From WTGA01 sp965231865 (GTDB lineage Bacteria > Pseudomonadota > Gammaproteobacteria > Arenicellales > Poriferihabitantaceae): a stretch of DNA of 64,000 bases. Location: the NCBI GenBank assembly GCA_965231865.1, contig CBDDOJ010000002.1:496001-560000 (forward strand), written 5' to 3'. Each line of letters opens with the position of its first letter. The stretch's first letter is position 1. The position numbers and the translations under genes were made by a program. Of the stretch, positions 7,561-15,859 are shown in pieces. The notes under the pieces are model-generated. The model saw only the letters and a program-made list of their open reading frames with translations. It had not been told where the DNA came from and did no database searches.

Positions 7561-8853
7561 ATGAAATACAAAATCGTAATTTTTTTGCTTCTGGGATGCA
7601 TTGCGACGCAAGGCAGGTGGCTGTATGCCCAGGAACCTGCATCGCTCCCCTTGGAAGACCTGCAGGTCTTTGCGGAAGTCTTCGGGAAGATCAAAAGCGA
7701 ATACGTGGATGAAGTGTCCGATACGGTGTTGTTGCGTGATGCGATCCAGGGCATGCTTGCCGGGCTTGACCCGCATTCTGAATTTCTGGATCCGGTGGAT
7801 TTCGAGGAAATCAAGACTGCAACCGATGGCAGATTTGGCGGGTTGGGTCTCGAGGTGACCACTGAATCCGGACTGGTTAAGGTGGTGGCCCCGATCTACG
7901 GAACCCCCGCCTACGCGGCGGGGATTCAGGCCGGGGATTTTATCCTGATGCTCAATGGCCAGCCGCTGCGCGGCATGAGCCTCCGGGAGGTCGTGGAAAA
8001 AATGCGGGGGGTTCCGGGATCAGAGATCAGTCTGACAGTCTCAAGGGCGGGTTTCGAAAACCCGAAAGACATCACACTCGTGCGTTCGGTCATCAAGGTG
8101 ATCAGCGTTCGGGGTGAAGTGCTGGCAGAGGGGATTGGGTACGTCCGGGTATCCAGTTTTCAAAGCGGAACGGCCCAGAGTCTGCGCAATGAGATAAAGC
8201 TGCTGGGCGATTCCTATGGTCAGCCCCTCAAAGGCCTGATTCTGGATCTCAGAAACAACCCGGGAGGGGTGTTCACGGGGGCCGTGGAGGTGACCGACAT
8301 ATTTCTGGATGCGGGGGAAATTGTTTCAACCCGTAGCAGAAGAGTTGCCGAAGCCCGGAGTTTCACCGCAAAACCAGACGATGTCATTGACAATGCACCC
8401 ATGGTAGTGCTGGTCAACGGTGGGTCTGCATCCGCCTCGGAAATCGTGGCCGGTGCTCTCCAGGACCATCGACGAGCCATTATCATGGGGACCCAGACCT
8501 TTGGGAAAGGCTCCGTGCAAACGATCATACCCATGCACAATGGCAGCGCACTGAAAATGACGACTGCACGCTATTACACTCCTTCCGACCGGTCGATTCA
8601 GGCGAAGGGAATTACCCCGGATATCATCACGGAGCAGGCCGAATGGGTGGCCAGTCAAAATCCCCGGGACGAACTCAGTGAATCCGATTTGTTTGGCCAC
8701 TTGAAGAATGAAGGATCGGACCCGGACGGCGAAAGTGAAGCCGGAGTTAAAATGGCCGATCTCATGGAAAATGATCGCCAGTTAAGGGAAGCGGTGAACC
8801 TGATCAAGGGGATGTCGCTGGTTAAAACGCGGTCGGGTTCAGCGGATGGCTGA
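7561..8853 (+). CDS. ctpA: Carboxyl-terminal processing protease CtpA (S41 family)
   Basis: A 430-residue periplasmic protease. I chose ATG 7561 because a clean signal peptide follows (hydrophobic about 5-19, then LYAQ|EP). An ATG 9 bases earlier is possible. Domains in order: N-terminal helical part, PDZ domain at about 90-165 (GGLGLEV, GIQAGDFILMLNG), then the tail-specific protease domain. The catalytic dyad is visible: Ser in VNGGSASASEIV and Lys in GTQTFGKGSVQT. Such enzymes trim periplasmic proteins and cell-wall hydrolases. The envC gene that usually precedes it is missing, so it probably has its own promoter. Confidence 0.93.
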   Translation: MKYKIVIFLLLGCIATQGRWLYAQEPASLPLEDLQVFAEVFGKIKSEYVDEVSDTVLLRDAIQGMLAGLDPHSEFLDPVDFEEIKTATDGRFGGLGLEVTTESGLVKVVAPIYGTPAYAAGIQAGDFILMLNGQPLRGMSLREVVEKMRGVPGSEISLTVSRAGFENPKDITLVRSVIKVISVRGEVLAEGIGYVRVSSFQSGTAQSLRNEIKLLGDSYGQPLKGLILDLRNNPGGVFTGAVEVTDIFLDAGEIVSTRSRRVAEARSFTAKPDDVIDNAPMVVLVNGGSASASEIVAGALQDHRRAIIMGTQTFGKGSVQTIIPMHNGSALKMTTARYYTPSDRSIQAKGITPDIITEQAEWVASQNPRDELSESDLFGHLKNEGSDPDGESEAGVKMADLMENDRQLREAVNLIKGMSLVKTRSGSADG

Positions 8854-8883
8854 CGCTCGTCTCTCCTTGGTTTTGCTTCCGGG

Positions 8884-9114
8884 TTATTCGCGGGTTCGCC
8901 GTTTCTTGAGCCAGGCATTGATTTTATGGGAGAACCGCCGGGCCCATTGAAAGTCCAGGGACAGAATCATCAGTCCAAGAGGAATCATCCACAATCCCAG
9001 CACCGGCAAAAACCAGAAGAAGCCACCCAAAAGCAATGCCAGGCCGAGAACCTGTCTTGGCAAGGCCGGCATGGCGCGGAATCGCTTGAGTATGGGCCGT
9101 AGTTTCGGGTTCAT
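8884..9114 (-). CDS. Small membrane protein (PGPGW-like)
   Basis: A 76-residue protein starting at ATG 9112-9114. Longer upstream frames overlap dapF and are unlikely. A basic N-terminus is followed by two closely spaced hydrophobic helices (about 22-37 and 39-54) joined by the turn FLPVLGLWMIPLG, then a strongly basic C-terminus (RRFSHKINAWLKKRRTRE). This resembles the short two-helix PGPGW family of putative membrane proteins, although the exact PGPGW turn is not present. It lies convergent with ctpA and divergent from dapF. Function unknown. Confidence 0.65.
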   Translation of the reverse strand: MNPKLRPILKRFRAMPALPRQVLGLALLLGGFFWFLPVLGLWMIPLGLMILSLDFQWARRFSHKINAWLKKRRTRE

Positions 9115-9211
9115 TGTCAAAGCTGTTCCGGTGCGACGCTGACTCAGTGCCTGGATAGTGGTATTGGGGTCAAGACACCAAGAAGATCGGTTAAGAAGTT
9201 CAGTTGAATCC

Positions 9212-10048
9212 ATGAAGTACAAATTCACCAAAATGCACTCCCTCGGGAATGATTTTGTTCTGTTCAACGGCGCAACGGAACACATCCGGATGACCGGGAA
9301 AACAGCCAGAATGATTTCCGACCGCCACTTCGGCATCGGATGCGATCAGATATTGGTGGCTGGGCCCCGGGACAGTCATGAAAGTGGGTTTCGGCTGAAA
9401 ATATTCAATAGCGATGGAAGTGAAGCGGGCCAATGCGGCAATGGTGCCCGTTGTCTCGCACGATTTCTGTATGACCAGGGATTAACCAGTGATTCAACCA
9501 TTGAGGTTACCACGAATACAACCACTGTTCACCTGAAACTCAATGACGACAACAGTGTGACGGCGGGCATGGGATGTCCCCGATTTGCGCCGGAAAGGAT
9601 TCCGTTGAAGCGGGCCCGGCAGGAATTGGTTTACACGGTGGACACTGCACTGGGGGAATTCAAATTCAGTGCGTTATCCATCGGCAACCCGCATTGTATT
9701 GTACAGGTAGACAGCGTGATGGCTGCTGAAGTGCACCGCATCGGGCCATTGCTGGAAAGTCATGAACTCTTTCCGCAACGGGCGAATATCGGATTTTCAC
9801 AGGTGGTATCAGAAAATGAGATTCATCTGAGAGTATACGAACGGGGTGCAGGCGAAACCCTGGGTTGTGGCAGCGGTGCCTGTGCCGCCGCCGTAGCCGG
9901 GATGCGGCTCGGGTTGTTGGAAAATGAAGTGAAAGTCAACCTGCCCGGCGGCAGCGTGGAGGTCCAGTGGCAGGGCAAGAACCACCCGGTCTACCAGCGA
10001 GGCCCCGTGACAACCGTATTCAGGGGGACCATTGAGTTTCCGAGTTGA
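9212..10048 (+). CDS. dapF: Diaminopimelate epimerase
   Basis: A 278-residue cytosolic cofactor-independent epimerase that converts LL- to meso-diaminopimelate for lysine and peptidoglycan. Both catalytic cysteines are present, in EAGQCGNGARC and in GETLGCGSGACAAA, along with the N-terminal FTKMHSLGNDF. I chose ATG 9212, which matches the family start. It opens a cluster dapF-DUF484-xerC that is conserved in gammaproteobacteria. Confidence 0.96.
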   Translation: MKYKFTKMHSLGNDFVLFNGATEHIRMTGKTARMISDRHFGIGCDQILVAGPRDSHESGFRLKIFNSDGSEAGQCGNGARCLARFLYDQGLTSDSTIEVTTNTTTVHLKLNDDNSVTAGMGCPRFAPERIPLKRARQELVYTVDTALGEFKFSALSIGNPHCIVQVDSVMAAEVHRIGPLLESHELFPQRANIGFSQVVSENEIHLRVYERGAGETLGCGSGACAAAVAGMRLGLLENEVKVNLPGGSVEVQWQGKNHPVYQRGPVTTVFRGTIEFPS

Positions 10049-10128
10049 AAATCCCGGGTTAAAAATCCAGGGGATTCCGGTATTTTGCCGGGTATAATCA
10101 CCGCATAAATCCAGTATCTTCCACCACC

Positions 10129-10761
10129 ATGCCTGATCCCGAAGAAGTCATCGATTTTCTGAAAAATAACCCCTCATTTTTTGAGGAGAATGAGGACCTG
10201 TTGCTGGACATGACAATCAGCGATGGACAGGACCTGGCCTGTTTCTATGAACGAAAGATCCAGGTGCTCCGGGAACGTGAAAAACAACAGCAGGCAAAGA
10301 TCGATATGATCGTGGACGGTGCCCGCAGCAACCAACAACTGGAATCCGAACTGTTGCACATGGCAGTCCGCCTGCTGAGCGACGACCGCAGCAACCGGTC
10401 CGTGGACCAGGCATCGATATTGATCCGAAGCCAGTTTAATGTGGAAGAAGTCGTCATTTTCCAGGAGCCGGATGACGGCGCGTCCACGGACCCGCAGTAT
10501 GAGGCGCTCAGGCAAAGAGTGCTTCACATGAGCAGTGTCTGTGATGACCGGATATCCACCAAACTGCTGGTGTCCCTGTTTGGAGGGGACGGTGAGGCGA
10601 TTCAATCCTGTGCATTTGTTCCCCTGGTATTTGAAGGCGAGATCACCGGAGCCATGGTTTTGGGTTCGAACCGGGCTGAAAAGTTTGCCCCGGGCGCGGG
10701 AGTATTGTTTCTTGACCGGCTTGGACAGTTGATTGCGGGTTTTCTGCATGGCCGGCGGTGA
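10129..10761 (+). CDS. DUF484 family protein
   Basis: A 210-residue cytosolic protein of the DUF484 family (E. coli YigA type). It begins with the usual VIDFLKNNPSFFEENEDLL, then an acidic/basic coiled segment (about 45-75, LREREKQQQAKID), then a GAF-like domain (about 75-205). Its place between dapF and xerC is the standard order. The function is not established; the GAF-like fold suggests a ligand or redox sensor. The next gene starts 4 bases after the stop, or overlaps by 14 bases if an earlier start is used. Confidence 0.88.
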   Translation: MPDPEEVIDFLKNNPSFFEENEDLLLDMTISDGQDLACFYERKIQVLREREKQQQAKIDMIVDGARSNQQLESELLHMAVRLLSDDRSNRSVDQASILIRSQFNVEEVVIFQEPDDGASTDPQYEALRQRVLHMSSVCDDRISTKLLVSLFGGDGEAIQSCAFVPLVFEGEITGAMVLGSNRAEKFAPGAGVLFLDRLGQLIAGFLHGRR

Positions 10762-10765
10762 CGGG

Positions 10766-11680
10766 ATGGGGCGTTTGAACGAAAAGGTGCAGGAGTATAT
10801 AGGGGTTCTTGAACGCCAGCGGAAACTGTCCGAAAATACCATACGCGCCTATCAGCGGGACCTGGCGCAGCTGGTTGATTTTGCCCGTGAAAAAGGGCTG
10901 ACCGACTGGGGCAGGCTGTCCACCCGGGATGCGCGGTATTTTCCGGCAAGAATGCATCAAAAAGGGCTCTCCGGGCACAGTATCCGGCGTACCCTGTCCG
11001 CCTGCCGGGGCTATTACCGATACCTGCTGCAGCAGCAGTCCGGGGGCGTGAACCCCTTTGAGGGAGTCCGCGCACCCAAATCGGGGAAGAAGCTGCCCGA
11101 GACCCTGAGTGTGGATGAGCTCAACACCCTGCTGGCACCCCACGATGGCAGCCTTCTTTCCATGCGCGACCATGCCATGCTGGAGTTGTTTTATTCTTCG
11201 GGACTGCGCCTGTCGGAACTGGCGTCCCTGGACAGGTATTCCGTCGACCTCGCCCAGCGCCAGGTGAAAGTGGTGGGAAAGGGAAACAAGCAGCGACTGG
11301 TGCCGGTTGGCAGGATGGCCATCAAGGCGATACGCAAGTGGCTGGACAACCGCCCGCAGATGGCGCATCCCCAGGAGGTTGCCATGTTTGTCAACCAGGC
11401 TGGTCATCGAATCAGCGCCCGGGGAATCCAGTACCGGATGAACCAGTGGGCAAAGCAAAGAGGGATCAACCGGAAAGTGCACCCCCATATGCTGCGGCAT
11501 TCGTTCGCCAGCCATGTTCTTGAATCCAGCGGCGACCTGCGTGCGGTCCAGGAAATGTTGGGGCACTCCGATATCACGACCACCCAGATTTATACCCACC
11601 TGGATTTCCAACATCTGGCGGAAGTGTACGATCAGGCCCATCCAAGGGCAAAAAAAGTGCGAAAATCACGCGATTCCTGA
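10766..11680 (+). CDS. xerC: Tyrosine recombinase XerC
   Basis: A 304-residue site-specific recombinase that, with XerD, resolves chromosome dimers at dif. I chose ATG 10766 because the spacing from Met to the VQEYIGVLE helix equals that of E. coli XerC. ATG 10748 is an alternative. The N-terminal SAM-like core-binding domain covers about 1-95. The catalytic set is complete: Arg in SSGLRLSELA, Lys in VVGKGNKQR, HxxR in HPHMLRHSFASH, His in LGHSDITTTQIYTH and the tyrosine in the same stretch. Confidence 0.94.
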   Translation: MGRLNEKVQEYIGVLERQRKLSENTIRAYQRDLAQLVDFAREKGLTDWGRLSTRDARYFPARMHQKGLSGHSIRRTLSACRGYYRYLLQQQSGGVNPFEGVRAPKSGKKLPETLSVDELNTLLAPHDGSLLSMRDHAMLELFYSSGLRLSELASLDRYSVDLAQRQVKVVGKGNKQRLVPVGRMAIKAIRKWLDNRPQMAHPQEVAMFVNQAGHRISARGIQYRMNQWAKQRGINRKVHPHMLRHSFASHVLESSGDLRAVQEMLGHSDITTTQIYTHLDFQHLAEVYDQAHPRAKKVRKSRDS

Positions 11681-11780
11681 GCGTACGCGGCTACCCGTCG
11701 TTGAAATCTGCCCACATCATGGATATAGTCCGCCGTCATTTTTTTAATGTTTCATTCATCTTAGTTCAGGAAATAGCCCA

Positions 11781-13781
11781 ATGATTACTTCACTGCCCAT
11801 GATAATGGGGGTTGTCGGCCTACTGGTCGCATTACTGGTATACAAAATGGTATTACGGTACCCGGCGGGGGAAGGCAAGGTTGCCGAGATCGGAGAAAAG
11901 ATCCATCGGGGTGCCATGGTTTTCATGCGCCGGGAATATGGCTATCTGACTATATTTGTCGCGGTGGTCGCACTGCTGATTTTCATCTCCGACCTTGGCG
12001 TCAAGACCATGCTTGCATTTCTGATTGGGGCGTTGTGTTCGGGGGTGGCCGGCTATATTGGCATGTATGCCGCAACCCATGCCAATGTCAGAACTACCAC
12101 GGCGGCGGCACAGGTGGGGGCTGAAAGCGCGCTGGCAGTGGCGTTTTTCGGGGGCTCGGTGATGGGGTTGTGCGTGGCGGCCATGGGATTGCTGGGAATC
12201 GGTTTTCTCTACCTGCTGTTTGGCGGCGACCCGGAGACGGCCCATGTGATTCACGGGTTCGGAATGGGGGCTTCTTCCGTTGCGCTGTTTTCCAGGGTCG
12301 GGGGTGGAATATTTACCAAGAGCGCCGATGTGGGGGCTGATCTGGTGGGGAAAGTGGAAGCCGGAATACCGGAAGATGATCCCCGAAACCCCGGGGTTAT
12401 TGCGGACAATGTCGGGGACAATGTGGGCGATGTTGCAGGAATGGGGTCGGATATTTTCGAGTCGTATTGTGGTTCCATCATCGCAACCATCGCCATCGCC
12501 ACCACCCTGCCTCCGGCAATGTTCAACCTGCTGGGGGAGCAGTCGGTGCTGATGTTCCTTCCCCTTGCGATGGCATCCGCCGGCCTCGTTTGTTCCATTT
12601 TGGGGATCGGGCTGGTGAAAATGAATACCGCCAGGTCTCCGGAGCTCGCGCTTCGAATTGGAACCATCGGGACCACCGTCCTGTTCATGGTGGTTTCCTA
12701 TTTCGTGATCCGGTACATGGAAGTGAGTGTGAATGTATGGGGGTCCGTAGCGGTGGGCGCAGTGGGCGGAATCGGCATTGGACTGATTACCGAATACTAT
12801 ACCGGTGGAAAACCGGTTCGTAATATTGCGAAAAGCGGGGAAACCGGTCCGGCGACCGTCATGATTGCCGGCCTCGCGGTGGGGATGGAATCGGTGGTGG
12901 TTCCGTTGCTGATCATCGCCTCCATCATCCTGGTCTCAAGCCACCTGACCGGCCTGTACGGTGTCGGCATCGCCGCAGTCGGCATGCTGGCCACCGTCGG
13001 CATTACCATGGCCATTGACGCCTATGGCCCGGTTGCCGACAACGCAGGTGGGATCGCGGAAATGGCCGGCATGGGCAAGGAAGTCCGTGAAATCACCGAT
13101 TCCCTGGACGAACTGGGCAATACCACGGCTGCCATTGGAAAGGGCTTTGCCATTGGCGCAGCCGCCTTGGCGGCGTTGGCCATTATTTCCGCTTTTATCG
13201 AAACCGTTTCTCATCTGAACCCGGGTTTTTCATTGGAACTCAGTGACCCCAGGGTGTTGGCCGGCATGTTCCTGGGCGGCATCTTCCCCTTCCTGGTCTC
13301 CAGTATTACGATGAATGCGGTGGGCAGTGCGGCGTTCGAAATGATTCATGAAATTCGTCGTCAATTCAAGGAAATACCCGGGCTGATGGAGGGGACTGCG
13401 GAGCCGGATTCTGACCGCTGTGTGGACATTGCCACCCGGGCGGCACTCAAGCGGATGATTTTGCCGGGAGTGCTGGCCGTCGCAGCGCCCGCCGTGGTCG
13501 GATTTGGCCTTGGGGCAACGGCCCTGGGGGGCATGCTCGGCGGGGCACTCCTTGGCTGTGTGCTGATGGCCTTGACAATGGCCAATGCGGGAGGGGCCTG
13601 GGACAATGCCAAGAAATACATCGAAAAGGGAAACTTGGGCGGCAAGGGCTCGGAGGTTCATGCCGCGGCGGTGGTGGGGGATACGGTGGGGGACCCATTC
13701 AAGGACACCTCCGGGCCGTCCATGAACATCCTGATTAATGTCATGGCCATTGTCAGCCTGGTGATTGCCCCGCTCCTGTAG
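11781..13781 (+). CDS. hppA: Membrane-bound ion-translocating pyrophosphatase
   Basis: A 666-residue integral membrane enzyme with about 16 hydrophobic segments that hydrolyses PPi and pumps H+ or Na+. The substrate-binding loops are intact: GGGIFTKSADVGADLVGKVE, then ADNVGDNVGDVAGMGSD, and near the end VVGDTVGDPFKDTSGPS. The segment GNTTAAIGKGFAIG has Ala where K+-independent enzymes have Lys (GNTTKA), so it should belong to the K+-dependent class. H+ versus Na+ cannot be settled by eye. It faces the pfp operon tail-to-tail, so a PPi-consuming pump and a PPi-linked glycolytic enzyme lie together. Confidence 0.95.
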   Translation: MITSLPMIMGVVGLLVALLVYKMVLRYPAGEGKVAEIGEKIHRGAMVFMRREYGYLTIFVAVVALLIFISDLGVKTMLAFLIGALCSGVAGYIGMYAATHANVRTTTAAAQVGAESALAVAFFGGSVMGLCVAAMGLLGIGFLYLLFGGDPETAHVIHGFGMGASSVALFSRVGGGIFTKSADVGADLVGKVEAGIPEDDPRNPGVIADNVGDNVGDVAGMGSDIFESYCGSIIATIAIATTLPPAMFNLLGEQSVLMFLPLAMASAGLVCSILGIGLVKMNTARSPELALRIGTIGTTVLFMVVSYFVIRYMEVSVNVWGSVAVGAVGGIGIGLITEYYTGGKPVRNIAKSGETGPATVMIAGLAVGMESVVVPLLIIASIILVSSHLTGLYGVGIAAVGMLATVGITMAIDAYGPVADNAGGIAEMAGMGKEVREITDSLDELGNTTAAIGKGFAIGAAALAALAIISAFIETVSHLNPGFSLELSDPRVLAGMFLGGIFPFLVSSITMNAVGSAAFEMIHEIRRQFKEIPGLMEGTAEPDSDRCVDIATRAALKRMILPGVLAVAAPAVVGFGLGATALGGMLGGALLGCVLMALTMANAGGAWDNAKKYIEKGNLGGKGSEVHAAAVVGDTVGDPFKDTSGPSMNILINVMAIVSLVIAPLL

Positions 13782-13817
13782 CGGGAAAGGCATCCGCGGC
13801 CTGCTGTCCTGTTTTCG

Positions 13818-13850
13818 GCCCCGTCCTTCCCATTGGTGGAAGCACGGGGC
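13818..13850. terminator. Hairpin between convergent hppA and pfp operon
   Basis: GCCCCGT (13818-13824) pairs with ACGGGGC (13844-13850). An inner stem of CTTCC/GGAAG flanks a short loop, with a one-base bulge. It lies between the two stop codons, so a bidirectional stop or RNA-stabilising hairpin is likely. There is no T-run on either side, so intrinsic termination is uncertain. Confidence 0.45.
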
Positions 13851-13882
13851 GGTTCCGGGCAGGGTCTCAGGCAGTCCGGGTC

Positions 13883-14074
13883 TCAGGAAAATTCCTGCCC
13901 CACTTCAAAATCAAAGATTTCGTTGAGCCTGAACTCGGTGATTAGTTGATCAACCGCCGCCTGGCCATGCTCCTTGGACACTTGCGTGAGGATGAGCTGT
14001 GCGGAATGCCGGTTGTACGACCCTCCGAAATCCGCCTGTACCTGAATGAGCTGTCGGGCCTTGTCCAGGGTCAC
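13883..14074 (-). CDS. Small conserved-looking protein coupled to pfp
   Basis: Sixty-three residues from GTG 14072-14074, whose bases overlap the pfp stop as GTGA, the classic coupled arrangement. An upstream in-frame ATG at 14297-14299 would bury most of the protein in pfp, so GTG is preferred. The peptide is mostly helical (TLDKARQLIQVQADFGGSYN, then AQLILTQVSKEHGQAAVDQL) and acidic at the end. I do not recognise a named family. Coupling to pfp suggests a role with PPi-PFK, for example a regulator or subunit, but that is inference. Confidence 0.6.
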   Translation of the reverse strand: MTLDKARQLIQVQADFGGSYNRHSAQLILTQVSKEHGQAAVDQLITEFRLNEIFDFEVGQEFS

Positions 14075-15336
14075 AGGCTGAAGTTCGTGTCGAGTTTTTT
14101 CCGGACCGGATGGTTTTCCAGTCGAACATAGTCCGGCAGGCCCTCCTGATAGGGAGGGTAATCTTCCCCCAGCATCAGCGGCTGCAGGTAATCCCGGCAC
14201 TTTTGGGTAATGCCAAAACCATCCTCTGAGATATAGTCCCTGGGCAGTTTCTTTTCCACGTTGGCAACCCGGCTCAGCTCGACGGTGCCAATTTTCCATT
14301 CATAGGGGTGGTTGCGGACCCGGTCAATGGTGGGCATGACGGAATTTTTACCCTGCAGCACCAGTTCCACGGCGGTTTTGCCCAATGCGTAAGCCTGTTC
14401 CACATCCGTTCTGGATGCAATATGCCGGGCGGACCGCTGCAGATAGTCGGCCACCGCCCAGTGGAATTTAAATCCCAGGTCCTGCTTCACCATGTTCGCC
14501 ACCACCGGGGCCACGCCACCGAGCTGGGCATGCCCAAAGGCATCCATCTGGCCCTGGTCAGACAGAAACCTGCCGCCTGGGTCGCAGACCCCTTCGGATA
14601 CCACGACGGACACATAGCCGTATTGTTCCACTTTTCGGCGGACTTCAGCGATGAATTGATTCCGGTTGAACGGGATTTCCGGAAAAAGCACAAGGATGGG
14701 AAGTTTTGTCCTGTCATCCGATGCCATTGCGCCGGCTGCCGCGATCCACCCGGCATGGCGTCCCATCACTTCCAGGATAAAGACCTTGGTGGAGGTTTCC
14801 GCCATGGAAGCCACGTCAAAGCTGGCTTCACGGGTGGAGATGGCGATGTACTTGGCCACGGACCCGAACCCCGGGCAGTTGTCCGTAAAAGGGAGATCAT
14901 TGTCCACGGTCTTGGGGATGTGGATGGCCTGGATGGGGTATTTTGTCTCGGTGGACAGCTGGGCAACCTTCAAGCATGTATCCGCCGAATCGCCCCCGCC
15001 GTTATAGAAAAAGTAGCCGATGTCATGGGCGTTGAAAACGTCCATCAGCCGTTGGTATACCCGGCGATTTTCTTCGATGCCCTTCAGCTTGTACCGGCAG
15101 GAACCAAAGGCACCTGACGGCGTGTGGCGAAGTTTTGAAATGGCGGACGCCGATTCGGCTGACGTATCGATGAGGTCTTCGTGCAGGGCACCGAGGATGC
15201 CATGGCGGCCGGCATAGACGTTGCCGATTTTGTCCCGGTGTTTCCTGGCTGTTTCGATGACGCCGGCGGCGGAAGCATTGATGACCGCGGTCACCCCGCC
15301 GGACTGGGCATAAAAGGCATTTGGGATGCGGTTCAT
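14071..15336 (-). CDS. pfp: PPi-dependent 6-phosphofructokinase
   Basis: A 421-residue phosphofructokinase of the PPi-using clade. It has QSGGVTAVINASAAGV at the N-terminus, NGGGDSADT at the phosphate-donor site, and PKTVDNDL, whose lysine replaces the glycine of ATP enzymes and marks PPi specificity. TDNCPGFGSVAKY and EVMGRHAGWIAA follow. It reversibly converts fructose 6-phosphate plus PPi to fructose 1,6-bisphosphate plus phosphate. Related enzymes also use sedoheptulose 7-phosphate or ribulose 5-phosphate in methanotrophs. The gene is intact, but its first 58 codons are duplicated 2.4 kb upstream (17567-17741). A conserved hypothetical lies 16 bases upstream in the same operon. Confidence 0.92.
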   Translation of the reverse strand: MNRIPNAFYAQSGGVTAVINASAAGVIETARKHRDKIGNVYAGRHGILGALHEDLIDTSAESASAISKLRHTPSGAFGSCRYKLKGIEENRRVYQRLMDVFNAHDIGYFFYNGGGDSADTCLKVAQLSTETKYPIQAIHIPKTVDNDLPFTDNCPGFGSVAKYIAISTREASFDVASMAETSTKVFILEVMGRHAGWIAAAGAMASDDRTKLPILVLFPEIPFNRNQFIAEVRRKVEQYGYVSVVVSEGVCDPGGRFLSDQGQMDAFGHAQLGGVAPVVANMVKQDLGFKFHWAVADYLQRSARHIASRTDVEQAYALGKTAVELVLQGKNSVMPTIDRVRNHPYEWKIGTVELSRVANVEKKLPRDYISEDGFGITQKCRDYLQPLMLGEDYPPYQEGLPDYVRLENHPVRKKLDTNFSL

Positions 15337-15403
15337 TTTGTGCAGGGATCGGTTAATTCAGTGACTTGCCGGTACTGCCGGAACCAACCCCTTCCCGCTC
15401 TCT
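15162..15403. repeat. Direct repeat copy 1: pfp start plus end of upstream gene
   Basis: About 242 bases covering the first 58 codons of pfp, the 16-base gap and the last 17 codons of the upstream gene. The same sequence, with about five visible differences, recurs in the same orientation at 17567-17764, continues after an insertion sequence at 19551-19602, and is no longer part of intact genes there. Copy 1 lies in an intact operon and is therefore probably the original. Confidence 0.85.
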
Positions 15404-15715
15404 TTCATGGTCAGACTGGGTCTGGAGAACGGCAGCGACACATTCATCCAGCTGGTTGTATTCCTCAATCCCCGTTCCGAACTGTTCATGGGGCGTGTAG
15501 AAAAACTGGGTTCGAAAAGCAAACATCCCGACTTTGAAAACAACGAAATTGCAGCCCCGTTCATGCCAGAAAACCGTGGGGCACGTGGTGAGGTCCGCAT
15601 CGTCATTGCCCAAGCTGATCTCACAGTCCGCGAGTTGGATTTCAACATCCTTCTTGTATCGCTGGGTCAGCATCTCCCGGATGCCATGAAGTTCAGCGTC
15701 GGTAAATTCTGTCAT
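15353..15715 (-). CDS. Conserved-looking hypothetical protein upstream of pfp
   Basis: A 120-residue soluble protein from ATG 15713-15715; a GTG 21 bases earlier is possible. It has a compact mixed fold: FTDAELHGIREMLTQRYKK, then LTTCPTVFWHERGCNFVVFK, then FFYTPHEQFGTGIEEYNQLD and a helical charged end. I do not recognise a named family. The even composition and the 16-base gap to pfp argue that it is real and cotranscribed. Its last 17 codons lie inside the direct repeat. Confidence 0.65.
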   Translation of the reverse strand: MTEFTDAELHGIREMLTQRYKKDVEIQLADCEISLGNDDADLTTCPTVFWHERGCNFVVFKVGMFAFRTQFFYTPHEQFGTGIEEYNQLDECVAAVLQTQSDHEREREGVGSGSTGKSLN

Positions 15716-15859
15716 TCTCTGGGAATTGAAAGGCACGGTTCGTTCTGGATTCTACAATAAATCCAATGTGGTCACCATTCTGCTACCCAACGAGGATTAA
15801 TACCGCCGACAATTATCGGCTCCTTGCCCTGGCCACTCGGGATAAAGTGGCACCGCCTT

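Noticed and set aside
13883..14299. 138-residue version of the small gene after pfp
   Set aside because: Its first 75 codons lie inside pfp in another frame and look like shadow sequence (CSTGKPSGPEKTRHELQP); the GTG overlapping the pfp stop is the better start.
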